64,000 nucleotides of DNA, taken from Oligoflexia bacterium (GTDB lineage: Bacteria; Bdellovibrionota; Bacteriovoracia; Bacteriovoracales; Bacteriovoracaceae). A program made the translations under genes and the position numbers. The DNA is taken from positions 97,367 to 161,366 of the forward strand of contig JADGAN010000006.1 of NCBI GenBank assembly GCA_015231955.1. Reading direction: 5' to 3'. The notes beneath the pieces are model-generated. The model was given only the letters and a program-made list of their open reading frames with translations. It was not told the DNA's origin and did no database searches. Positions 43,841 to 51,981 of the stretch are shown here, piece after piece (within the stretch, counting starts at the first letter, position 1; each line of letters opens with the position of its first letter).

Positions 43841-45220
43841 ATGACAAGACATGAAAAACCGCTTTTTAATCTCGTTCGTGTCAGCACCGATGTAGGGGTG
43901 CTGGTGTTGGCATGGCTTGCTGCCTATTTTATTCGTTTCGAATCGTTTATTCCAGGAGGGCAGAGCGGACTCTTGGGTGTCTTTGTGATGCTCTCGCTGC
44001 CCGTTGCCCTTTTCACCGTCTATATCTTATATCGCCATGAAGTTTACACTTCGTTACGCTTTACTGCTTTTTCCATTGAAACGCTGCGCTTGCTGAAGGC
44101 GAGCACTATTAGTTTTGTTTCGGTGGTGATTTTGATCTATTTTTTGGAGAAGGATAAATTATCACGGATTGCGCTTGTAAACTATTTTTTGCTTTCAACG
44201 CTGCTCTTGCTCTTCACACACGCCTTGATACGGACAGCGTTTCGCAAATGGAATAAGCATCATAAAAATTTCTTGAAGGTGCTACTAGTTGGTGATGGTG
44301 CTATGATCGCTGAGTATGCCCTTCGCATTCTAAAAAATCGTGCTTCGGGAGTAATTTTTGTGGGATGGAAGGACGCGGGTGAAAGTAACCAGAAACTGGC
44401 AAGAGAAAAAGCGATTCCACTGGTAAACGAGATGATTACGACAGAAGAAGTGGATGTTATGGTGATTGGTTATCGTGGTGATAAGGCCTCGCTTGCTGAT
44501 GAAATTTTGCGCCGCTATTATAGTGAACTGATTACGATTCAGGTAATTCCCGATCTGTCGTATGCGCTTATTGGCCATGAGATTCAAGATTTCTCAGGGA
44601 TTCCGATCATGACCATTAATTGGCCTAAGCCTGGTCCTTTTGATTATCTTTTAAAACGTAGTTTCGATTTTATTAGTGCTTTTATGGGGCTTTTAATACT
44701 TTCCCCTATTTTAGCGATGATTGCCTTGGCGGTAAAGATGAGTTCCAAGGGGCCTATTTTTTATGGGCAAGAGCGAGTAGGGCTTGATGGTAGGAATTTT
44801 AAAATGTGGAAGTTTCGCTCGATGAAAATTGATGCAGAAAGAGAGACGGGAGCGGTCTGGGCCGTTGAGGATGATCCGCGGCGAACCGTTCTCGGTACAC
44901 TCCTTCGTGTAACCTCACTCGATGAGTTACCACAGCTTTGGAACGTATTAAAAGGGGATATGAGTTTAGTCGGACCGCGCCCAGAGCGTCCGGTGTTTGT
45001 GAATAAATTCAAAGGACAAATTCCAAACTATATGCTTCGCCATCGGATGAAAGCAGGAATCACCGGATGGGCCCAAGTCAATGGATGGAGAGGCAATACC
45101 AGTTTAGAACGAAGAATTGAGTGTGATATTTTTTATATTAAACATTGGTCCTTGTGGCTGGATATTAAAATTCTTTTCCTGACCTTTTGGAAAGGTTTTG
45201 TAAATAAAAACGCTTACTAA
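43841..45220 (+). CDS. undecaprenyl-phosphate sugar phosphotransferase
   Basis: A polyisoprenyl-phosphate hexose-1-phosphate transferase that starts assembly of a surface polysaccharide repeat. It has four or five N-terminal membrane helices (about residues 15-130), a nucleotide-binding-like middle domain (about 140-260) and a C-terminal catalytic domain (about 265-455) with KRSFDFISAFMGLL, GQERVGLDGRNFKMWKFRSM, DELPQLWNVLKGDMSLVGPRPE and ITGWAQVNGWRG. The 459-residue length matches the WbaP/CpsE-type family. No other polysaccharide genes follow; hypC starts 53 bases downstream. Confidence 0.93.
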   Translation: MTRHEKPLFNLVRVSTDVGVLVLAWLAAYFIRFESFIPGGQSGLLGVFVMLSLPVALFTVYILYRHEVYTSLRFTAFSIETLRLLKASTISFVSVVILIYFLEKDKLSRIALVNYFLLSTLLLLFTHALIRTAFRKWNKHHKNFLKVLLVGDGAMIAEYALRILKNRASGVIFVGWKDAGESNQKLAREKAIPLVNEMITTEEVDVMVIGYRGDKASLADEILRRYYSELITIQVIPDLSYALIGHEIQDFSGIPIMTINWPKPGPFDYLLKRSFDFISAFMGLLILSPILAMIALAVKMSSKGPIFYGQERVGLDGRNFKMWKFRSMKIDAERETGAVWAVEDDPRRTVLGTLLRVTSLDELPQLWNVLKGDMSLVGPRPERPVFVNKFKGQIPNYMLRHRMKAGITGWAQVNGWRGNTSLERRIECDIFYIKHWSLWLDIKILFLTFWKGFVNKNAY

Positions 45221-45273
45221 AAAAATAGATCATAGATTATATAGATCAAGTAAAGCGAAAGGAGAGCTTCTTT

Positions 45274-45516
45274 ATGTGTCTTGCAATTCCTGTAAGGGTA
45301 ATTGAGATTTTGGATAACTCAAAGGTGAAGGTGGATTTGGAGGGAGTCACCTTGCAAGTCTCATCTCTCTTAGTCGGCCAGGTAGCAGTTGGCGACTACG
45401 CCTTAGTACACGCGGGGTTTATTATTGAAAAGATTAGCGAGGATGACGCCAAGGAGAGTTTGGCCCTCTTTGCAGAGATTAGAGAAAAAACTTATGCTAA
45501 TGAAAAGAAAGAGTAG
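45274..45516 (+). CDS. hypC: hydrogenase maturation chaperone HypC
   Basis: An 80-residue chaperone that delivers the Fe(CN)2CO group to the large subunit of [NiFe] hydrogenase together with HypD. The essential N-terminal Met-Cys is present (MCLAIPVRVIEI), as is the VGDYALVHAGFIIEKI motif. AAAGGAGAG precedes the ATG. It is the first gene of hypCDE. Confidence 0.95.
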   Translation: MCLAIPVRVIEILDNSKVKVDLEGVTLQVSSLLVGQVAVGDYALVHAGFIIEKISEDDAKESLALFAEIREKTYANEKKE

Positions 45517-45525
45517 GGGGCCTTT

Positions 45526-46584
45526 ATGCGATCAGAACAAGAAAAAATCAGGATACTTTCCACACAGATTAAAGGTGTGTCCAAGAAAAATATTAACATT
45601 ATGGAGGTGTGCGGAACTCATACCATGAGTATTGCTCGTCATGGGATTCGCTCGCTGCTTCCTGAAAATATCAATATCATCAGTGGACCAGGGTGTCCGG
45701 TATGTGTGACTTCGGCAGGAGACATTCACTTGGCGATTGAACTTTCAAAGCGCGACGACTTTCTGGTGGCGACTTTTGGGGACATGCTTAAGGTTCCGAG
45801 TCAGGGTGAGACGTTACAAGGGCGGAAGAGTGTAGCGATGATCTATAGTCCACTCGATGCGGTCAAGCTTGCCAAAGATAATCCTAAAAAAGAGGTGGTG
45901 TTTTTAGGGATTGGCTTTGAGACTACCGCTCCACTGATTGCCGCCACCATTAAGAGTGCTAAGAGTGAGGGGGTCAATAATTTTTCTGTACTCTCTATGC
46001 ACAAGACGGTTCCGGTGGCCCTCGATGTAATTTTGTCGGCACCTGGAAATAAGATCCAAGGACTCTTGCTCCCTGGGCATGTGGGTGCCATTACCGGTCG
46101 CCGTTACTTTGATTTTTTAAAACGCTATCAAGTCTCCGGCATCGTCACCGGGTTTGCGGCCATCAATATGATGGAGTCGCTCTACCTTTTGGCCTCGCAC
46201 TTAAATGAAGAGAGATACGACATCGTCAACAACTATACTCATATTGTGAGCGAAGAGGGAAATGTGTGTGCCCAAGAGGTGCTTGCGGAGGTATTCGAGG
46301 AGAGCGATGCCGAGTGGAGAGGGATCGGAATGATTCCTGGAAGCGGACTTAAGATGAGAAGTGAATTTGAAGCATTTGATGCTTACAAAAAGTTCTCCTT
46401 GAAAACACCCAAAATTGCAGAGGCCGCCGGATGCTTGTGTGGCCCGATCCTTATGGGAAAAAACAAACCCTCCGAGTGCAAGCACTTTGGAAAAACTTGT
46501 ACCCCGGCAACGCCAGTTGGACCTTGTATGGTTTCAAGTGAAGGAACGTGTGCTGCTTATTATAAGTATGGAGTTAACGTATGA
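45526..46584 (+). CDS. hypD: hydrogenase maturation protein HypD
   Basis: A 352-residue iron-sulfur scaffold on which the Fe(CN)2CO unit is built with HypC and HypE. Conserved motifs include MEVCGTHTMSI, GPGCPVCVT, GIGFETTAP, LLPGHVGAITG and a C-terminal cysteine-rich region (AAGCLCGPIL, CKHFGKTCTPATPVGPCMVSSEGTC) that binds the 4Fe-4S cluster. The 3' end overlaps hypE as ATGA. Confidence 0.96.
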   Translation: MRSEQEKIRILSTQIKGVSKKNINIMEVCGTHTMSIARHGIRSLLPENINIISGPGCPVCVTSAGDIHLAIELSKRDDFLVATFGDMLKVPSQGETLQGRKSVAMIYSPLDAVKLAKDNPKKEVVFLGIGFETTAPLIAATIKSAKSEGVNNFSVLSMHKTVPVALDVILSAPGNKIQGLLLPGHVGAITGRRYFDFLKRYQVSGIVTGFAAINMMESLYLLASHLNEERYDIVNNYTHIVSEEGNVCAQEVLAEVFEESDAEWRGIGMIPGSGLKMRSEFEAFDAYKKFSLKTPKIAEAAGCLCGPILMGKNKPSECKHFGKTCTPATPVGPCMVSSEGTCAAYYKYGVNV

Positions 46585-47621
46585 ACATGAAGAAGAGCAA
46601 GGTGACGCTAAATCATGGGGCCGGTGGCCGTCAAATGGGACTACTTATTCGTGAACTTATTGTGGAAAAACTTTCTAATGGTATTTTAGAGCGCCTCGAT
46701 GATAGTGCGATCTTGAAAAATAATCTTAGTGCCGGGCGAATCGCAATGACCACCGACAGTTACGTTGTCAGTCCTCTCTTTTTTCCCGGTGGAGATATTG
46801 GAAGACTTGCCGTAAGTGGTACGGTGAACGATTTAACCACCTCTGGTGCTAGGCCCTATGCCTTGTCACTGGCCTTTATTCTCGAGGAGGGAGTGAGCTT
46901 TGAGACCATCTCTACAGTAGTAGATTCGATTGCCAAGGCGGCCAAAGAGGCAAAAGTTTTAATCGTCACTGGCGATACCAAAGTGGTAGAGGCGGGCAAA
47001 GGCGATCAAATTTATATCAACACCTGTGGTATTGGCTTTATTGAGGATGATGCTCTTCAAATCTCCTCCCACAATCTTAAAAAAGGTGATGTGATCATGG
47101 TGACTGGGCCCATTGGCAATCATGAGATTGCCATGCTTGCTGCTCGCAAGGGTGTCGACTTTGATATGAGCAGTGTAGAGAGTGATGTTGCCCCCCTTTG
47201 CCTCCCGATGCAAAAGGTGCTCGTCAAAGCAAAGCAGCTTATTCATGCGGTTAAAGATCCTACACGTGGTGGAATTGCTGGCGTGCTTTTAGAGATGAGC
47301 GAGCACTCACAGGCATGCATCGAAATAAAAGAGAGCGCCATCCCCATCGATAAGGGTGTGCACGCTGTTTGTGAGCTTTTAGGTTTTGATCCTCTCTACC
47401 TTGCAAACGAAGGCAAGTTTGTAATTGCTTGTGAAGAGAGTGCTGTAGCTTTTGTAGAAGAATTTTTTAAAGATGCAAAAGTTATTGGAAAAGTATCTGC
47501 ACAAGCACAAGCACAAGCACAAGGTGAGGGAGTGAAGAAAGGAGTTTTCCTAGAAGTGCTTTCTGGAGGCATTCGTCGGATCGCTCCCTTGGAAACCACT
47601 CAATTACCGCGCATCTGCTAG
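46581..47621 (+). CDS. hypE: carbamoyl dehydratase HypE
   Basis: HypE converts a carbamoyl group on its C-terminal cysteine to cyanide for the hydrogenase active site. The 346-residue PurM-like protein starts with NHGAGGRQMGLLI, has DDSAIL and MTTDSYVVSPLFFPGGDIG near the ATP site, and ends in the required PRIC. A QAQAQAQAQ run near residue 312, encoded by four copies of gcacaa (47499-47522), is an in-frame simple repeat unlike other HypE proteins. An IS66-type mini-element is inserted 13 bases after the stop. Confidence 0.96.
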   Translation: MNMKKSKVTLNHGAGGRQMGLLIRELIVEKLSNGILERLDDSAILKNNLSAGRIAMTTDSYVVSPLFFPGGDIGRLAVSGTVNDLTTSGARPYALSLAFILEEGVSFETISTVVDSIAKAAKEAKVLIVTGDTKVVEAGKGDQIYINTCGIGFIEDDALQISSHNLKKGDVIMVTGPIGNHEIAMLAARKGVDFDMSSVESDVAPLCLPMQKVLVKAKQLIHAVKDPTRGGIAGVLLEMSEHSQACIEIKESAIPIDKGVHAVCELLGFDPLYLANEGKFVIACEESAVAFVEEFFKDAKVIGKVSAQAQAQAQGEGVKKGVFLEVLSGGIRRIAPLETTQLPRIC

Positions 47622-47634
47622 TAATAGATTTAAG

Positions 47635-47715
47635 GTAACTGCTCACTCCCTTCAACCTGCTATCAGCTGATAGCATCTGGATGAAAGTTGATGGTTGAAG
47701 GGAGTGAGCAGTTAC
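47635..47715. mobile_element. IS66-type mini-element (MITE) with 8-bp target duplication
   Basis: An 81-base element has terminal inverted repeats gtaactgctcactccc / gggagtgagcagttac extending to about 23 bases, with a small central palindrome (gctatcagctgatagc). The same octamer, gatttaag, flanks it at 47627-47634 and 47716-47723. Eight-base duplications are characteristic of IS66-family transposition. It has no coding capacity. It lies between hypE and a convergent ABC permease gene, and its RNA hairpin may act as a terminator in both directions. Confidence 0.85.
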
Positions 47716-47727
47716 GATTTAAGTTAA

Positions 47728-48759
47728 CTACATTGAATAGCGTTTTTTTATTAACAGATAGGAGAAGCAAAAGGTTAATAGTCCAACTAAAAATAAATAG
47801 CTCCATTCAACAGATAGCTTTGATATTCTATATTCATTAAAAAGGATTGATTTAATTGACTCGTAAAAGTGATAGGATGGCAAAAAAGGAGCAATGATGT
47901 TTAGTTTTTTTGAAAAATCTGACAAAGCAGAAGGAAGTAAATGGGGAAGATAGAAAATTACTCCTAAAGTTCTCGCGCTGGCCTGATTACGACATAATAA
48001 CCCCAAGAAAACCCCATAGGCGCTAAAACAGAAGCCGCCTATTCCAATAAGTACAAAATAATTCAAGTTATTTTCAAAATTAAAATTACTTAGCAGATGG
48101 AGGGATATGACGGCCATGAATATTAGAATTACGCCTGAAAACAACTTGGCGAGAAGCCACTCAATTTCGCGCATAGGAGTTTGCAAAAGAGCTAAAAGTA
48201 AATTTTTTTCTTTTTCTTCGGCAACTTGCGCAGGGATTATAATGAAGCCTACCAGTAAAACTATCATCAGAATCCAGATAGGTAAACTTTGTTTTTGGAT
48301 TGCACCTGTCTGAAGAGATTTGATTTCACTAATCCAGCTTGCGCTATTTCCTTCTACTGTTCTCTGTAATACTGCCAAGTTTTCGACCATTGAAATAGTT
48401 GATATGGACTCTTTTTTTAAAACTACAAGGACTAATTTGTTTTGATTTTTATCCGATCTTAATAAGAGTCCATCAATTTTTTTTTCTTTTAATAAAAGCA
48501 GACCTTCCTCTTCCGTAGTAATACGAGAAATTGTAAACACTCTATCGGCCAAAATAATGGCCTGTAGGATAAGCGGAGCATAGATTTCTGTTTGAACAAC
48601 TCCTAGCCTTATTTTTTGAAAACTGACTGCTTCCTGATCTATGAATTTTAAAGACAAAAAAATGAAAAAAGGTATAAAAAAGATGAGATAGATTGTCTTG
48701 TTCTTAAAGGCAATGGCCAAATCATTTAAAGTTAAGGTAACGATATTTTTTATTATCAT
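47728..48759 (-). CDS. ABC-2-type transporter permease
   Basis: A 343-residue permease. It has one membrane helix near residues 24-42, an extracytoplasmic domain (about 45-170) and five or six helices from about 177 to the end, a layout typical of ABC-2 exporters. The motif PAQVAEEKEKNLLLALLQTPMREIEWLLAKLF lies near residues 195-226. The partner ATPase gene overlaps its start by ATGA. The substrate is unknown; sodium export (NatB-like) or lipid/antibiotic export is possible. Confidence 0.82.
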   Translation of the reverse strand: MIIKNIVTLTLNDLAIAFKNKTIYLIFFIPFFIFLSLKFIDQEAVSFQKIRLGVVQTEIYAPLILQAIILADRVFTISRITTEEEGLLLLKEKKIDGLLLRSDKNQNKLVLVVLKKESISTISMVENLAVLQRTVEGNSASWISEIKSLQTGAIQKQSLPIWILMIVLLVGFIIIPAQVAEEKEKNLLLALLQTPMREIEWLLAKLFSGVILIFMAVISLHLLSNFNFENNLNYFVLIGIGGFCFSAYGVFLGLLCRNQASARTLGVIFYLPHLLPSALSDFSKKLNIIAPFLPSYHFYESIKSILFNEYRISKLSVEWSYLFLVGLLTFCFSYLLIKKRYSM

Positions 48760-49436
48760 AGATAGAGTTCTTTATGGATTTTTGAATGGAAATATTTCTC
48801 CGGTGAACCGTCGAAGATCAAGTCACCTTGGTGCAGAACAAGGATACGTGTTGCAAGTGTTTTTATCTCTTCGGGGCGATGTGAAGTAAACATGATTGTT
48901 TTTCCTTGGGTATTGAAATATTTTAAAAGCCGGTAAATCTCTTTAGTCATGTCATAGTCTAGCCCCGATGTCGGTTCATCAAAAAGAAGGATAGGAGGGT
49001 CTGCCAATAGAGAGCGGCCGATGCTCACCCTTTGTTTTAATCCTTTTGATAAGATCTGAATTTTATTTTTTCGAAAAGGTATCAAATTAAATTCTTTCAG
49101 AATTTCTTCTATTCTAGAAAAGGGGATTTGAAATAAACGGGCAAATAATTTAAAATTGTACTCGACAGAAAAAAAATCAAAAAGGGTAGGATTTTCTGGG
49201 ACAAAAGCAATTTTTCTTACGAGTGCCACCCTGTTTTTTAGATTAATGCCATCCATGTAAACTTCTCCGCTATCGGGTAGTAGACTGTTAGATAACATTT
49301 TTAAAAGAGTAGATTTGCCAGCACCATTATGCCCGATAATTGAGACTAACTCACCTTTTTCTATATCAAAGCTGACTCGGTGGAGACCTCTGCTTTCACG
49401 ATAAATTCTTGTAAGATTACAAACTTTTATCAGCAT
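48756..49436 (-). CDS. ABC transporter ATP-binding protein
   Basis: ATPase of about 226 residues that pairs with the ABC-2 permease. Walker A is GHNGAGKST; the signature is variant (LSKGLKQRVSIGRSLL); Walker B is ILLFDEPTSGLD; the H-loop is MFTSHRPEE. I chose the ATG at 49436, twelve codons inside the longest frame, because it begins the normal family sequence and follows an AAAGAGAT-like site. It overlaps the permease start. Confidence 0.9.
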   Translation of the reverse strand: MLIKVCNLTRIYRESRGLHRVSFDIEKGELVSIIGHNGAGKSTLLKMLSNSLLPDSGEVYMDGINLKNRVALVRKIAFVPENPTLFDFFSVEYNFKLFARLFQIPFSRIEEILKEFNLIPFRKNKIQILSKGLKQRVSIGRSLLADPPILLFDEPTSGLDYDMTKEIYRLLKYFNTQGKTIMFTSHRPEEIKTLATRILVLHQGDLIFDGSPEKYFHSKIHKELYL

Positions 49437-49491
49437 CGATATCTCTTTCTGTTCGCAATCATTTGGCAAGTGAGATACCTCATAGCATTCT

Positions 49492-49557
49492 TTACAACAG
49501 CTTTACAATCACTATCACTAAAACGATCACAACTAATATTCCAATAATAAATCCCAT
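49492..49557 (-). CDS. 21-residue hydrophobic membrane peptide
   Basis: An ATG at 49557 is preceded by a near-perfect AAAGGAGG site at optimal spacing. The reading frame encodes 21 residues, almost all Ile, Leu, Val and Gly with a Lys close to the end, then TAA. It should form a single membrane helix. It lies between the ABC ATPase and the lipoprotein gene on the same strand. Tiny single-helix proteins often modulate membrane transporters, so an accessory role for the ABC exporter is possible. Confidence 0.55.
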   Translation of the reverse strand: MGFIIGILVVIVLVIVIVKLL

Positions 49558-49697
49558 TTTTCCTCCTTTACTGCCATTGTTTTATTTAATAACCTTTTTT
49601 CTCCATTTAAAGTAATGGCGGTCAGTAGTATCTGCTATCTCAGTATTAGAGACAACTCTTTTAAATTTCCATTTAGGTTATACCGAACTATGAGTAG

Positions 49698-49733
49698 CAG
49701 CGAGGTGCCATTCGTGCATGGCACCGGTTGCTG
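49698..49733 (-). terminator. possible terminator hairpin after the transglutaminase-like gene
   Basis: An inverted repeat (ggtgccat at 49704-49711 and atggcacc at 49718-49725), extended by outer cagc/gctg pairs, lies just downstream of the minus-strand gene ending at 49748. No T-run follows, so it may be a rho-independent-like or mRNA-protecting hairpin, not a strong terminator. Confidence 0.35.
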
Positions 49734-49747
49734 TTTGCAGATGAAGT

Positions 49748-51853
49748 TTAGTCATCCTCTCCGCGATTATAGCGTTTGCAAAATTTATTGAGGTCTCTAA
49801 TCGCACTATTTTCAGGACAAGTTCTAGGTCCGACAATGATCGGATTTCCTTTAAGATCAACACTATCCAATGTCGTTAATCTGGCAAGAATGCTGACATC
49901 ACGAATTTCATTGTTTTTTAAATTGAGCGAACGAATATTTTTTGCCGAAAGGAATGGTCTTAAATCGCTAATGCCTAGTCCTTTTAATTTGAGTTTCTTG
50001 ACTGTTCTTAATTGATTTTCTGCGCTTAAACAGTCATTCGTCTCAAATACATTCATTATAATCCTTACTGTATTTTTAATGCTGGAGGAGATATTCGGAT
50101 TCATACAGTAAGCGTAAAAGTTCTCACCCACCGGAGGTGTGGTTGGAGTTGGTATTGGATTTGGTATTGGTGTTGGTGTTGGTGTTGGTGTTGGTGTTGG
50201 CGTTGGAGGAGTTGGAGGCGTTGGAGGAGTAGCGGGATTGGCCGAGTAATGAACCAAGGCATTGACTATGGCCGATACTGGCATACTTAGCTGGGAACTT
50301 TTTTTGGCGGTGATCCCTCCCCAAGATTTAGGTAGTGTAGCGCCACTTCCAATATCCCAAGTGCCACTAATGGCATTTTCAAAAGGAGTGGTGACCTTGG
50401 CATCTTTGGTCGGCGTCCATAGAAAATCGGGATGTTTGTTAGAGTACCATTCACCTCCAAGAATCTCTCCTTGGTCATTTAACTCCAAATCATAAAGGTA
50501 AACAACGGAGTTTGTGGCATCGTGGGCGGCAGTTTCTCTATTTCTAAGCACGGGAGATGTTTCCACCATATAGGTGACCCTCATTTGCACACCAACAATG
50601 TGAGTTGCTTGAGGAGAGCGATAAGTATGAAATCGGTCGCGTTTAAATTTACTCATGGTAATGGTGGCACTACTTGCCTTACTGGAGGTGGCCCCCGTTT
50701 GTGGATTGAAATAGATATAGGTGTAGCCTAGGACCGGTTGATTCCAAACCTCATAGTCGTAATTTACATCCATGATAAAACTTCGATTTGCAATGCCAAT
50801 CTGGTTTACCATAGCAAGGTGCCAAGTTCCTGGATTGCTATCAAAGCAATCGCTGTCGATGATTCGACCAACGTTATCTTTATTCAGATTTCTCTCTTTG
50901 ACATTACAACGACCACCAACAAATCGGGTCTCAAATTTTGCCTGGGCCCACAGCAGTGTTGCCAGTGCTTTTATGTCAGCAGGATAAAAAGAAAGCTCTA
51001 AGCTTTCATCTGCAGATTTAACTCGAACGACATTGCTTGGTCTTGGTAGCATATAGGAGGCCGCGGCCCAGCCATGGCAAATCCCCATCCAATTTTCAAC
51101 CTCTCCGGTCGAATCGTAAATATTTTTTCCTTGTGCCCACATTGCTCTGGTTAAAGTCCAAGTGTTATCACCAACAAGAAGATCATACTTTTCTGAAGGT
51201 GATAGTTGTGTTAAGCGTTCAGCACTCAAATACTCCGATGGGAAGTGATCTCTCATTGCAAAATTGTAAAAATCCAACCAAGTTCCATCCTTGGGATAGT
51301 TCGAATCAGCATAGCGTGCACCAAGAATGCCTTTCTTGGTGGGCCAATAATCATCAGACCAAGGTTGCACTGTAATTTTAGCACTAGTTAATCTCTTTGC
51401 ATCCATATCCGCAAGTCGTGTTACCATGCTATTTCCATTATCCACAAGATTTTGGGCCAGATCTTTTTCGAGATAGCGGGCCTTGCGGTGAAGAGCGCTA
51501 GCGCTGGAATTTGCCATGACTTTCTCACGAATTGCAAGCTTCATGCGTAGTAACTCATCAGGATCGATGTCAGTATCATTTGTGACTTGATTACCCTCCT
51601 CATCATACTTGATTAGATCACGCTCCATAAAAGTTTTGGAATCGGAATAAAAATCCTCGAGGAGGTTTGTGGGCAGATCTGTCAACGGCATCTCTGCTTT
51701 GGTTTTGGCCGCTTCCTTTTTTGTCATTGCTGATACTGCTGTTGGAGTGTTTTGCGGATTACAGGAGACAAAAAGTGACAGTTGAAGTAACGCAATGAAA
51801 CTCATCTGTGAAATTTCAGGCAACAAAAATCTCAATCGTATTCGATAAGTCAT
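49748..51853 (-). CDS. lipoprotein transglutaminase-elicitor-like with LRR tail
   Basis: A 701-residue putative lipoprotein: a signal sequence with lipobox LFVSC puts the lipidated cysteine at residue 31. The transglutaminase-elicitor-like domain (about 165-535) carries a likely triad of Cys259 (NWMGICHGWAAA), His345 (TWHLAMVNQIG) and Asp362 (MDVNYDYEVWNQP). A PTPTPT linker (about 540-575) leads to leucine-rich repeats (about 615-675, LKLKGLGISDLRPF, LNLKNNEIRDVS). It may crosslink or modify peptide amides at the cell surface. AGGGAG precedes the ATG. Its neighbour upstream is the ATP-grasp protein. Confidence 0.78.
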   Translation of the reverse strand: MTYRIRLRFLLPEISQMSFIALLQLSLFVSCNPQNTPTAVSAMTKKEAAKTKAEMPLTDLPTNLLEDFYSDSKTFMERDLIKYDEEGNQVTNDTDIDPDELLRMKLAIREKVMANSSASALHRKARYLEKDLAQNLVDNGNSMVTRLADMDAKRLTSAKITVQPWSDDYWPTKKGILGARYADSNYPKDGTWLDFYNFAMRDHFPSEYLSAERLTQLSPSEKYDLLVGDNTWTLTRAMWAQGKNIYDSTGEVENWMGICHGWAAASYMLPRPSNVVRVKSADESLELSFYPADIKALATLLWAQAKFETRFVGGRCNVKERNLNKDNVGRIIDSDCFDSNPGTWHLAMVNQIGIANRSFIMDVNYDYEVWNQPVLGYTYIYFNPQTGATSSKASSATITMSKFKRDRFHTYRSPQATHIVGVQMRVTYMVETSPVLRNRETAAHDATNSVVYLYDLELNDQGEILGGEWYSNKHPDFLWTPTKDAKVTTPFENAISGTWDIGSGATLPKSWGGITAKKSSQLSMPVSAIVNALVHYSANPATPPTPPTPPTPTPTPTPTPTPIPNPIPTPTTPPVGENFYAYCMNPNISSSIKNTVRIIMNVFETNDCLSAENQLRTVKKLKLKGLGISDLRPFLSAKNIRSLNLKNNEIRDVSILARLTTLDSVDLKGNPIIVGPRTCPENSAIRDLNKFCKRYNRGEDD

Positions 51854-51981
51854 GGTGTAACTCCCTTTGCTTGATAGCAGCTATAGAAATTATTGAACTT
51901 TGATAACCCTACTAAGCTGCTATTGCTGCAAATAAAGTGCCACTTTTTGCTTACTACTGAAAACCGAGAGTAGTTCGTTTT

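Noticed and set aside
50160..50210. Short tandem repeats that could suggest a CRISPR array
   Set aside because: The units are 6 bases, contiguous and in frame with a Pro/Thr linker; there are no spacers and no cas genes.
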